A stretch of 64,000 nucleotides of DNA from contig JANQON010000006.1 of assembly GCA_028289605.1 (NCBI GenBank), forward strand, positions 372,001 through 436,000, read 5' to 3'. The notes under the pieces are model-generated. The model did not search any database. It was not told where the DNA came from and saw nothing but the letters and a program-made list of their open reading frames with translations. The position numbers and the translations under genes are program-made. This document shows positions 16,745-25,223 of this stretch, one piece after another. Source of the stretch: Hyphococcus sp. (GTDB taxonomy: Bacteria > Pseudomonadota > Alphaproteobacteria > Caulobacterales > Parvularculaceae). Position 1 is the stretch's first letter, and each line of letters begins with the position of its first letter.

Positions 16745-17224
16745 TCAGGCCCTGGCGCGAGACAAAGCGAGCAGCAATGGCGCCCCCACTAAGGCGGTCA
16801 CCAGCGTGCGGATTGCGGCCATCGTGTTCCACGCTTCTCCGCGCGCTTGGAGCTCGGGATCAAAAACGTCCGCATAGGGAGTCGCCGTCAGTTCCCTAAA
16901 CTCGGGAAAGACAAAAGCAAAGGACAACGCGTTAATCACTATAAATCCAACTACGGAAAAAAGAATGAGAAAGCGCCGAGATTTCACCCAATTCAATGCA
17001 AGCGCAATGATTCCCACCGCAATGGCGATATTTGAAAGCAACGCCCAAAACCCGGCGCTGTCAAAATCCACGGGTCCGCTGACCAGATAAAGCGTGCGCG
17101 GCGGCTCAGAAAACAGATAAGGAACCAGCAGGGCTTGCACAAAAAGATCAGCGCCCACAATCAGATAATAGACGACGATGAGCCCCATGAGTGCAACATC
17201 GCCCGCAAACGTCAACGATCGCAT
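16745..17224 (-). CDS. Four-helix inner-membrane protein (DUF1772-like)
   Basis: 159 residues with four predicted spans: about 8-36 (ALMGLIVVYYLIVGADLFVQALL), 56-77 (FWALLSNIAIAVGIIALAL), 83-106 (FLILFSVVGFIVINALSFAFVF) and 133-155. Layout and length are like DUF1772/anthrone oxygenase-like membrane proteins, though I see no decisive residue. It is downstream of pepA (minus strand) with an 8-bp gap, so it is likely co-transcribed. Confidence 0.7.
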   Translation of the reverse strand: MRSLTFAGDVALMGLIVVYYLIVGADLFVQALLVPYLFSEPPRTLYLVSGPVDFDSAGFWALLSNIAIAVGIIALALNWVKSRRFLILFSVVGFIVINALSFAFVFPEFRELTATPYADVFDPELQARGEAWNTMAAIRTLVTALVGAPLLLALSRARA

Positions 17225-17232
17225 GGTTCGAT

Positions 17233-18756
17233 CTACTCCGCCCGGTCCCGCGCCAACCGGTCGAGCAGGCGAACGCTGAAGCCGCTGGCGCCGACCGGCG
17301 TCGTCGCCGTCGGCTCGTCAAGCCAGTCGACGCCGGCGATATCGAGATGGGCCCAGGGCGTTTCTTCCTTCACAAAGGCGCCTACAAACGCGGCGCCGGT
17401 CGATGCGCCAGGCGCGCCGGTGTCGCCATTCTTTACATCCGCGATCATCGACGCGATTTGCCTGTTGTGATTGGGATGCAGCGGCAAGCGCCACAAGTCG
17501 TCGCCGGACCGTTCACCCGCCCTGAGCAAATCCTCCGCAATCGAATCGTCGCGGGCGAAAAGGCCTGCATATTCGTCGCCAAGGGCGCGCCCGACGGAAC
17601 CCGTGAGCGTCGCCACATCCACCAGAAGCGCCGGTTGGAACTCCTGCTGGGCGTACCAGACCGCGTCGGAAAGAATAAGCCGGCCTTCAGCGTCGGTCGA
17701 CATAATCTCGATCGTTTTGCCTGACATCGAACGAATGACGTCGCCCGGCCGCAGCGCGCCGCCGTCGGGCATGTTTTCGGCAAGCCCCGCGACGGCGATG
17801 ACATTCACCGGCGCATTCGACTTCGCCAGCGACGTCACCGCGGCGACGACCGCGGCGGCGCCGGTCATATCCGCTTTCATCTTCCACATGCCGGGGTTCG
17901 GCTTGAGCGAAATCCCGCCGGTGTCGAAGGTGACGCCCTTGCCGACGAACACGATCGGCGCATCGCTGGCGGCGCCGCCGGCGTAGCGTGCAATGAGGAG
18001 GCGCGGCGGCCGGATGCTGCCCCGCCCGACGCTGAGATGCGTGTTCATGCCGAGCCGGGCCATTTGTCGTTCGTTCAGGACGGTAATCGACACGCGCTGT
18101 ACGCCGCGAAGCGCCGCCTGCGCCCGACGCACAAACTCCTCGGGGTACAGCACATTGCCCGGTTCGGACTGCATATCCCGGGTCCAGTTCACCGCTTCGG
18201 CGAGATGGCGTTCTTCGGCGTTGAACCGCGCCCGCGCCGCGGCGGCCTCGGCGACGATGAAGGTGAGATCGCCATCAGCAATCTCCGGCGGTTCGCTCTT
18301 GTACTTGTCGAATGAATAAGCGCCGAGAATCGCCCCACCGCCCGCAGCCGCCGCATCGCCCGCCCCTGCGCCGGGCGTCAGGACGGCGATGCGCGCCGCC
18401 TTGCTGGACTTGGCGATCAGGCCGGCGCGGCCGCCGAAATCAGCCCAGTCGCGCGCGCGCATGCCGTCCGGCGCAACACCGATCAGGTGCACTTCGCGAA
18501 ACTGATCGTCGCCGATCAAAAAGCTCGCCGTTTCGCCCGGAACGCCGGTGAACGCCGACGCAGCGACGGCGCGCTGCAGATTGGCGCCGGCTTCCTCGCT
18601 CATCAGCGCCTTCAAGCCGTCAAGGTTGACCGGCTCACTGACGGCCGCGATCAACGCGTCCGCGTCTCCCGCCTGAGCGGCGAAGTCGACAGACCGTTCC
18701 GCCATTGACGGCGAAGCAAATATGCATAGTGAAAGAATGAGGGCGAATACGCGCAT
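17233..18756 (-). CDS. pepA: Exported M17-family leucyl aminopeptidase
   Basis: A di-metal (Zn/Mn) aminopeptidase removing N-terminal residues from peptides. The 507 residues carry the M17 core: 'GKGVTFDTGGISLKP', 'MWKMKADMTGAAAVVAAV', and the signature 'STDAEGRLILSDAVWYA' with metal ligands Asp and Glu and catalytic Arg; also 'LPLHPNHNRQI'. Unlike cytosolic PepA it begins with a clear signal peptide (MRVFALILSLCIFASPSMA), so it should work in the periplasm. The first ~180 residues are a diverged N-terminal domain. Confidence 0.93.
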   Translation of the reverse strand: MRVFALILSLCIFASPSMAERSVDFAAQAGDADALIAAVSEPVNLDGLKALMSEEAGANLQRAVAASAFTGVPGETASFLIGDDQFREVHLIGVAPDGMRARDWADFGGRAGLIAKSSKAARIAVLTPGAGAGDAAAAGGGAILGAYSFDKYKSEPPEIADGDLTFIVAEAAAARARFNAEERHLAEAVNWTRDMQSEPGNVLYPEEFVRRAQAALRGVQRVSITVLNERQMARLGMNTHLSVGRGSIRPPRLLIARYAGGAASDAPIVFVGKGVTFDTGGISLKPNPGMWKMKADMTGAAAVVAAVTSLAKSNAPVNVIAVAGLAENMPDGGALRPGDVIRSMSGKTIEIMSTDAEGRLILSDAVWYAQQEFQPALLVDVATLTGSVGRALGDEYAGLFARDDSIAEDLLRAGERSGDDLWRLPLHPNHNRQIASMIADVKNGDTGAPGASTGAAFVGAFVKEETPWAHLDIAGVDWLDEPTATTPVGASGFSVRLLDRLARDRAE

Positions 18757-18857
18757 GTAGGCACCTTTGTTCGTTGCGGGTTGGGGCGATCATAAACCCG
18801 ACTTGCGCGGCGGGGCCAGCCCGGGCGCGCTCGCAAAACTGACAGTAAAGGCTCGCC

Positions 18858-19790
18858 ATGACCCATTCGACCCACGCCTATGCTCCCGACGCCCGCAACG
18901 CCTCGATCAAGATTGACGTCAATGGAGAACTGTTTCCGCGGGAAGAGGCGAAAGTTTCGGTTTTTGATTCAGGTTTCGTGCTGGGCGACGGCGTCTGGGA
19001 GGGGCTGCGCGTTCATCCGGGTCCGGACGGAAAAGGCGTGATCGCGTTTCTCGACCGCCACCTCAAGCGGCTCTATGACGGCGCCAAAACCCTCGACTTT
19101 GAAATGAACGTCTCAAAAGACGTCTTGCGCGAACGGCTTTATCGCTGCCTGGACGCCAATGACGGTCATGACGGCGTTCACATCCGACTCATGGTTTCCC
19201 GCGGCGTCAAGGCCACGCCGTATCAGGACCCGCGCGCGACGATCACCCCGCCGACCATCGTCATCGTGCCGGAATTCAAAACGCCGACGCCGGACACCGC
19301 CGCCGCCGGCGCGTCCCTCTTCACGGTGCATGTGCGCCGAGGGTATCCCGACGTTCAGGACCAGAAGCTCAACTCCCACTCCAAGCTGAACTGCATCATG
19401 GGTTGCATCCAGGCGGCAAAGGCCGGCGCGGACGAAGCGCTCATGCTGGATCCGCACGGTTTCGTTGCAACATGCAACTCAACACACTTTTTCATTGTGC
19501 GCGATGGGGAGATATGGACGTCGACCGGCGACTACTGCCTTGGCGGCATTACCCGGGGCGTCATCCTTGAAATCGCCCGCGCCGGCGGCATGACGGCGCG
19601 CGAGAAAACCTTTTCGTTGCATGACGTTTACGGCGCTGAGGAGGCTTTTATCACCGGCACGTTCGCCGGCGTGACGCCGGTTGGCGAGGTGGACGGAAGG
19701 CGTATTTCAGACGGCCGCGGGCCCGTCGTCACGCAGTTGCAGGGTCTTTATCGGGCGCGGATTGAAGAAGAGGTTGCAAAGGGCCGGTAA
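18858..19790 (+). CDS. Class IV (fold-type IV PLP) aminotransferase
   Basis: 310 residues, PLP-dependent. The D-AAT/IlvE signature is present: 'FDSGFVLGDGVWEGLRVH' near 38-55, PLP lysine Lys176 in 'NSHSKLNCIMG', 'EALMLDPHGFVATCNSTHFFIV', and 'GGITRGVILEIAR'. Substrate may be a branched-chain or D-amino acid or aminodeoxychorismate; the 'RRGYPDVQDQKLNSHS' stretch is nearest to branched-chain/D-amino-acid types. Followed by a small membrane protein and a sulfotransferase-like gene on the same strand. Confidence 0.9.
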   Translation: MTHSTHAYAPDARNASIKIDVNGELFPREEAKVSVFDSGFVLGDGVWEGLRVHPGPDGKGVIAFLDRHLKRLYDGAKTLDFEMNVSKDVLRERLYRCLDANDGHDGVHIRLMVSRGVKATPYQDPRATITPPTIVIVPEFKTPTPDTAAAGASLFTVHVRRGYPDVQDQKLNSHSKLNCIMGCIQAAKAGADEALMLDPHGFVATCNSTHFFIVRDGEIWTSTGDYCLGGITRGVILEIARAGGMTAREKTFSLHDVYGAEEAFITGTFAGVTPVGEVDGRRISDGRGPVVTQLQGLYRARIEEEVAKGR

Positions 19791-19831
19791 ATCCGAAAAA
19801 ATACGTCCAGGGATGGAATGGGGCGTATTCA

Positions 19832-20299
19832 GTGTTGTCACAAAGCATATTAATCGCCGCTGTCGCTGCGGCTCTTGGCGGCGCATTGTTTGGGGCGCTC
19901 GCCGGTTCTTGGTTCACCGGTCGTCGCATGCGCCTGCGCATTGAGGAAATCGGCCGCGAGATCGTTTCCTTGCGCAAATCAGCGGAAGACAAGCTGCTTG
20001 ACGACGATCCGAACCTTCCCGATCTCCTGCGCAATCTGAATTCGTCCATTGACCAGGCGAACCGCGCTGTGGACGCGCTGGAAAACCAGTCCGAGCTCAC
20101 CAAGCGCAAGACCGAAGCGGCAAAAGAGCTCGTCGCTGCGTCGCGCGGCATCGTGCGCATGATCGAGGATATGGGCGCGGAGCTTCCCTATGATCCGCCG
20201 ACGAGCCAACGCGCCCTCACGGCCGCGGCGCCGGAACCGGTGGAAGCCGAAGCGGTTGAAGACGTCGCAGCGCCGACGCCGTCGCCGCAGTTGCGCTAA
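19832..20299 (+). CDS. Single-span membrane protein with coiled coil
   Basis: GTG start at 19832. The 155 residues consist of one N-terminal transmembrane helix (8-29, AAVAAALGGALFGALAGSWF), a coiled-coil from 35 to 115 (IEEIGREIVSLRKSAEDKL..., NRAVDALENQSELTKRK), and an acidic Pro/Ala-rich tail. The layout resembles DUF1043/YhcB-like cell-envelope proteins. I do not recognise a family. It lies between the aminotransferase and the sulfotransferase-like gene and may be co-transcribed with them. Confidence 0.65.
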   Translation: MLSQSILIAAVAAALGGALFGALAGSWFTGRRMRLRIEEIGREIVSLRKSAEDKLLDDDPNLPDLLRNLNSSIDQANRAVDALENQSELTKRKTEAAKELVAASRGIVRMIEDMGAELPYDPPTSQRALTAAAPEPVEAEAVEDVAAPTPSPQLR

Positions 20300-20356
20300 G
20301 CCAAAGCCGAACAACTTTCTGTTGACGCGCCCCGTGGCGCGGCCTAGCGAGCGCCC

Positions 20357-21070
20357 ATGAGCACTATCGCCATGTTTTCGGGTCCGCGGAACATTTCAAC
20401 AACCGTGATGCGTGCGTTTGAAAATCGCGCCGACACCGCGGTTTTGGATGAGCCGTTCTACGCCTGCTACTTGATCGAGAGCGGCGCGCCCCATCCCATG
20501 CGCGATGAGATATTGCGCGCGCAACCGCATCGATGGACCGACGTCGTTGACGCATTGACGGCGCCGGCGCCAGGGGGCGAACCGATCCGGTTTCAAAAGC
20601 ACATCGCCTTTCACTTCGCGGGCGGCGCGCCGCTTGATTGGCTGAAGGGCGCGCGGATCTTTCATCTGATCCGCGACCCGAGAGCCATGGTTGCATCTTA
20701 TGCAAACAAGTATGACGACCTGGCGCCGATCATCGACAGCTACCGCATGCAACGCATCATCGACGAGCGGGCCGGCGGCGCGTGCCCGGTTGTCGACGCC
20801 CGCGACATTCTCCTCAATCCGGACGCCATGCTGCAGAAACTCTGCGCCGCCCTCGACATCGAATTCGACGACGCGATGCTGTCCTGGCCCGCGGGCAAGC
20901 GCGACACAGACGGGGTATGGGCCGACCACTGGTACGACGCGGTGGCGTCGTCGACGGGGTTCAAACCTTATAAAGAACAGCTGCTGGATTTGACGCCGGC
21001 GCAGGAGGACGTCGCCGCCAAGTGCATGGCGGACTACGACTTTTTCCACAATCGGCGGATTATCGCCTGA
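20357..21070 (+). CDS. Sulfotransferase-like P-loop protein
   Basis: 237 residues. 'MFSGPRNISTTVMRAFENR' at the N-terminus is the 5'-phosphosulfate loop of PAPS-dependent sulfotransferases, and 'IFHLIRDPRAMVASYANKY' is the 3'-phosphate motif with Arg and Ser. The C-terminal part ('WADHWYDAVASSTGF') matches the short cytosolic type that is often found near class IV aminotransferases. Acceptor unknown; it may have lost transferase activity. Start is ATG at 20357. Confidence 0.8.
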   Translation: MSTIAMFSGPRNISTTVMRAFENRADTAVLDEPFYACYLIESGAPHPMRDEILRAQPHRWTDVVDALTAPAPGGEPIRFQKHIAFHFAGGAPLDWLKGARIFHLIRDPRAMVASYANKYDDLAPIIDSYRMQRIIDERAGGACPVVDARDILLNPDAMLQKLCAALDIEFDDAMLSWPAGKRDTDGVWADHWYDAVASSTGFKPYKEQLLDLTPAQEDVAAKCMADYDFFHNRRIIA

Positions 21071-21171
21071 GAAGGCGATGCATTTGCGCAACGCCGCGTT
21101 CGTTACTGTCGCAAACGCTGAATAATACTGACACAAACCCGTCAAATAGCGTTAATTAATCTTTCCTGGTG

Positions 21172-21191
21172 GCGGCCGTTTTGACGGCCGC
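21172..21191 (+). promoter_or_regulatory. Leader hairpin of TonB receptor
   Basis: GCGGCCGT, loop of 4, ACGGCCGC: an 8-bp perfect stem 30 bp before the receptor start. The upstream stretch (21110-21165) is AT-rich and likely holds the promoter. Confidence 0.4.
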
Positions 21192-21220
21192 AGGTGGCGG
21201 ACTTCAACCGGGACAATCAC

Positions 21221-23530
21221 ATGACACGACACAACCTATCCTTGCGCGCTGTTCTCTTCGCCGGCGCGTCGACGCTGGCGGCCGCAGCGGCCTCGACCGC
21301 GCCAGCGCAGGACGACGGCGCCCAGGCCGCCGGCGGCCTCGACACAATCATCGTCACCACGCAAAAGCGTGAAGAAAATCAACAGGAAATCCCTATTTCA
21401 GTGGAAACACTGTCGGCCGAACGATTCGCCAGCATTCAGGCCGCGGGCGATGACATTCTCGCCCTCGCCGCGCGCGTTCCCAGCCTCTATGCGGAATCCT
21501 CAAACGGCCGTCTGGCGCCCCGGTTTTACATTCGCGGCCTCGGCAATGTCGATTTCGACGTCGCTGCGTCCCAACCCGTATCGATTGTCATGGACGACGT
21601 CGTTCAGGAAAATGTTGTTCTGAAAAGCGCGCCGCTGTTCGACATCGACCAGGTCGAAGTCAGCCGCGGCCCGCAGGGCACACTGTTCGGCCGCAACACG
21701 CCCGCGGGCGTCGTCAAATTCGTGACCGCGAAGCCAACCCAGGAGTTTAGCTACAACGCGCAGTTCGCCTATGGCTCGCTTGATACGATTACGGCGCAGG
21801 GCGGCGTGGGCGGCCCGCTGATTGAAGACGTCTTGGCGATCCGCGTGTCTGGATTGTATCAGCGCCGCGGCGACTGGGTGGACAATGGCTTTACCGGCGA
21901 AGACGACGTCATCGGCGGCTTTCGTGAAGCCGCAGGCCGCGTCCAACTGCTTTACACACCGACGGAAAACTTCAGTCTGTTGGCGAATGTCCACGGCCGA
22001 AACTACCGCGGCACGTCGGCGCTTTTCCGAGCGAATATCCTGACCTCAGGCAGCAACGAATTAAACGCCAACTTTGATCGCGACACCGTATTTTACGACG
22101 GCGGCGCCAACAATCCTCAGGATGCAACCGGCATCGGCGGGTCTGTGAAAATCGACTGGGACTGGGGTCCGGTCGTCGTGACCTCAATTACCGGATATGA
22201 AGACGCATCAAGCTTTAGCCTCGGCGACATCGACGGCGGCGTGATTACGCCAGGCCTTAGCGCCTCCGTTCCGCCGGGTTTGACGTCGGGTCTCACCGAC
22301 ACCAGTTTTCCGGCCGACGGCATTGTCGATTCAACGACTTTCCCCGGGTTCATTCCGTTTGCAGCGGAGACGCAGGACTCGGTCGACGATCTTGAACAAT
22401 TCACGCAGGAATTGCGGATCGCGTCGGACGGCTCCGGGCCGTTCAACTGGGTGGCGGGATTTTACTATTTCGACACCAGCTTCGATGTTGAGACGTTTGG
22501 CCCCGGCTTCCCGCCGCTCACCGTCGTCAATCACGGCAATGACAGCTGGGCCCTTTTCGGTCAGTTGAGCTATGACGTAACGGACCGCCTCAACATCACA
22601 GGGGGCGTGCGCTACACCGAAGACGAACGCACGCTAGATGCGACGCCGCCTCCTTTTGTCACCGTCAACCCGACGTCGGTCGAAGACGAGGACTTTTCCT
22701 GGGACGTCAGCGGCCTTTATCAGCTCACTGACGGCTTAAACGTCTACGCACGGGTGGCCCGCGGATATCGCGGCCCCACCATTCAAGGCCGCGACATCGC
22801 ATTCGCCGCCTTTTCCGGCGCTGTCGACCCCCAGACGATCGCAACGTCGGAAACAATCCTCTCCTACGAGGCCGGCTTCAAGTCGGAGTTTCTGGATAAC
22901 CGGGCCCGTCTCAATGCGACCGGCTATTACTACACGGTCGACGATCAGCAATTCTCGATCATCGGCGGTCTGACCAACTCCAACCAGGTGATCAACGCCG
23001 ATGAAGGTGTCGGCTGGGGTTTCGAAGTCGACGCCGAAGCGCTTTTGACGGACAACTTCTATGTTGCCGCGGGCTTCAGCTACAACAATACGGAAATCAA
23101 CGACCCGGATCTGGCGACCGCCCCTTGCGGTTCCGGCCAGTGTACGGTCCTTGATCCGCTGAACGGGCTCGGTCAGGCGCTCATTGACGGTAACCCGTTC
23201 CCCAACGCGCCGGAGATTACGTTCAATGTATTCGCAGAATACACGCATCCGTGGGGCGACAAGGGCGAGCTTTTTGCGAACACTGATTGGGCGATTCAGG
23301 GAGAAACGAATTTTTTCCTCTATGAGTCGGCCGAATTCAACTCAAGCGGCAATACTGAAGGAGGGCTCCGCATTGGCTATCGGACCGCCGACGGTCATGT
23401 CGAAGGCGCTTTTTTCGCCCGCAATATTCTCGATGCGGAGAACCTCAAAGGCGGCATCGACTTTAACAACCTGACCGGGTTTGTTAACGAGCCGCGCATT
23501 GTCGGCTTCCAACTGAGCCTGAGGAACTAA
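21221..23530 (+). CDS. TonB-dependent outer-membrane receptor
   Basis: A 769-residue receptor using TonB/ExbBD energy for uptake of a ligand too large or scarce for porins. Signal peptide to about residue 33 ('AAAASTAPAQDD'), then the TonB box-like 'DTIIVTTQKREENQQEIPIS', plug domain with 'LGNVDFDVAASQPVSIVMDDV' and 'VEVSRGPQGTLFGRNTPAGVV', and a barrel with many aromatic strands. The ATG at 21221 gives a proper signal peptide; a GTG at 21194 is less likely. Single gene closed by an intrinsic terminator; ligand unknown (these often carry glycans, terpenoids or siderophores). Confidence 0.93.
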   Translation: MTRHNLSLRAVLFAGASTLAAAAASTAPAQDDGAQAAGGLDTIIVTTQKREENQQEIPISVETLSAERFASIQAAGDDILALAARVPSLYAESSNGRLAPRFYIRGLGNVDFDVAASQPVSIVMDDVVQENVVLKSAPLFDIDQVEVSRGPQGTLFGRNTPAGVVKFVTAKPTQEFSYNAQFAYGSLDTITAQGGVGGPLIEDVLAIRVSGLYQRRGDWVDNGFTGEDDVIGGFREAAGRVQLLYTPTENFSLLANVHGRNYRGTSALFRANILTSGSNELNANFDRDTVFYDGGANNPQDATGIGGSVKIDWDWGPVVVTSITGYEDASSFSLGDIDGGVITPGLSASVPPGLTSGLTDTSFPADGIVDSTTFPGFIPFAAETQDSVDDLEQFTQELRIASDGSGPFNWVAGFYYFDTSFDVETFGPGFPPLTVVNHGNDSWALFGQLSYDVTDRLNITGGVRYTEDERTLDATPPPFVTVNPTSVEDEDFSWDVSGLYQLTDGLNVYARVARGYRGPTIQGRDIAFAAFSGAVDPQTIATSETILSYEAGFKSEFLDNRARLNATGYYYTVDDQQFSIIGGLTNSNQVINADEGVGWGFEVDAEALLTDNFYVAAGFSYNNTEINDPDLATAPCGSGQCTVLDPLNGLGQALIDGNPFPNAPEITFNVFAEYTHPWGDKGELFANTDWAIQGETNFFLYESAEFNSSGNTEGGLRIGYRTADGHVEGAFFARNILDAENLKGGIDFNNLTGFVNEPRIVGFQLSLRN

Positions 23531-23556
23531 GCGTCAATAGACGTGAACGAGTCATT

Positions 23557-23590
23557 AAGCGCCGCATGGAACCCATGCGGCGCTTTTTTT
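23557..23590 (+). terminator. Rho-independent terminator of TonB receptor
   Basis: A 13-bp perfect stem, AAGCGCCGCATGG / CCATGCGGCGCTT, with a 3-base loop, followed by a run of seven or more T. It starts 27 bp after the receptor stop. Confidence 0.93.
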
Positions 23591-23593
23591 GTT

Positions 23594-23665
23594 CCGCTCA
23601 TTCCCGCGCAAGCGGAAGTCCATCTCTCCGCACGCGTATATCCCCGCTTTCGCAGGAATGAGCGG
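23594..23665. repeat. Family A inverted repeat unit, copy 4 (diverged)
   Basis: Arms 23594-23620 and 23641-23665 keep CCGCTCATTCCCGCG... and AATGAGCGG but have drifted from the consensus and the spacer is shorter. It sits right after the terminator. Confidence 0.7.
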
Positions 23666-23755
23666 TGTTGTTGAAGTCCTATCTCTTAACAAATCATCGA
23701 CCATTAACCATCACCATGACTTCGCGGCGGATTTCGCCGAGGGGCCCCGGATTGC

Positions 23756-25216
23756 ATGGTCTTTTCGAGTTACGTTTTTCTGCTGGCGTTCCTGCCGGCG
23801 GTGCTGATCGGGTTTTACGCCTTGCGCGCGCGCAGGGCGTATCATGCGTCTGTTACGTTCCTGCTGGCAGCCTCGTTCGTCTTTTACGCCTACTGGTCGC
23901 TGCCGCATTTGGCAGTGCTGATCGCGAGCATCGGCGCGAATTACGCGCTTGGACGCATTGCGGCCGGCCGGCGTTCAAAGCCAGTCCGCCGCGCCGCAAC
24001 AGCGCTTGGTATCGCCGGCAATCTCTCGCTGATCTTCATCTTTAAGTATCTCGACTTCGCCGGGACGAACCTTGCAGCGGTCACCGGCGGTCAGTGGACG
24101 CTCCTGAACTTTCTATTGCCCATCGGCATTTCGTTCTTCACCTTCCAGCAGATCGCCTATCTCGTCGACTGCTACACATCCGGCAAAGCCGAACGGTCCG
24201 CGCGGGATTACGCCCTCTTCGTTTCTTTCTTTCCGCAGCTGATTGCGGGGCCGATCGTACACCATTCCCAAACACGGCCGCAGTTTGCGGCGCTGGCGAA
24301 AGCGCCCCTCAATCTCGATATGCTCCCCTATGGCGTCCTGATTTTTGCGATGGGGCTCTTCAAAAAAGCCATGATCGCCGACCCGATCGCCCGCGCGATC
24401 GACCCTATTTACGCCGCCGCGGCGGCGGGCGATCCGCTTACCGCCGCCATGGTCTGGACCGCCATGGTCGGTTACACGCTGCAGATTTACTTCGACTTCT
24501 CAGGATATTGCGACATGGCGATCGGTCTGGGCCTCATGCTCGGCGTGCGCCTGCCCGTGAATTTCAATTCGCCCTACAAAGCAAAATCGATCATTGAGTT
24601 CTGGCGACGCTGGCACATTACGCTGTCAAATTTCCTGCGCGATTATGTGTACATCCCGCTCGGCGGCAATCGCGGATCGCAGCTCTTCCGGCTACGGAAT
24701 ATCTTCCTGACAATGCTCATCGGCGGAATCTGGCACGGCGCCGCCTGGACGTTCGTCATATGGGGCGCGCTGCACGCGGCGATGATCACCGCAAACCATG
24801 CCTTACGCGTCTGGGCGCCGATGCTGGATCGCTGGGACGACACCGCGACGACCGTCGTGAAACGTATGGGACTTCTCGCCTTTGTCATGCTGGCCTGGGT
24901 GTTCTTCCGCGCCGATAGCCTGCCCACAGCGATGTCCATCATCGCCGCGCTCGGCGCTGCGGGGCCGGCGTCCGTCGGCGTCGAGCCGGCCGCCCTGGCG
25001 CTTATGGCCGTCGCGGCGGGACTCGCGCTCTTTGCACCGAACAGTCTGGAGATCGCTGGTTACACGGCGAATCTGCAACGGCGGTTTCCGCCTCAGGAAA
25101 AGGGGCTCGGCGTCCTCCGCCCCACCCCGCTGTCGGCGACCGCCGCCGCCATCATGCTCGCATGCGGGATCTTCGCCGCCTGGCGCCCCGCCGTTTTCAT
25201 CTACTTCAATTTCTGA
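23756..25216 (+). CDS. MBOAT-family O-acyltransferase (AlgI-like)
   Basis: A 486-residue multi-span membrane protein that passes acyl (often acetyl) groups across the inner membrane to an extracytoplasmic acceptor. It has about a dozen hydrophobic segments and the MBOAT signatures: 'FNSPYKAKSIIEFWRRWHITLSNFLRDY' (His of the RWH block) and the active-site histidine in 'GGIWHGAAWTFVIWG'. It is followed seven bases later by an SGNH partner, the usual AlgI-AlgJ/X or PatA-PatB layout. No polysaccharide synthesis genes adjoin, so the acceptor is unknown. Confidence 0.92.
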   Translation: MVFSSYVFLLAFLPAVLIGFYALRARRAYHASVTFLLAASFVFYAYWSLPHLAVLIASIGANYALGRIAAGRRSKPVRRAATALGIAGNLSLIFIFKYLDFAGTNLAAVTGGQWTLLNFLLPIGISFFTFQQIAYLVDCYTSGKAERSARDYALFVSFFPQLIAGPIVHHSQTRPQFAALAKAPLNLDMLPYGVLIFAMGLFKKAMIADPIARAIDPIYAAAAAGDPLTAAMVWTAMVGYTLQIYFDFSGYCDMAIGLGLMLGVRLPVNFNSPYKAKSIIEFWRRWHITLSNFLRDYVYIPLGGNRGSQLFRLRNIFLTMLIGGIWHGAAWTFVIWGALHAAMITANHALRVWAPMLDRWDDTATTVVKRMGLLAFVMLAWVFFRADSLPTAMSIIAALGAAGPASVGVEPAALALMAVAAGLALFAPNSLEIAGYTANLQRRFPPQEKGLGVLRPTPLSATAAAIMLACGIFAAWRPAVFIYFNF

Positions 25217-25223
25217 GGCGGCG

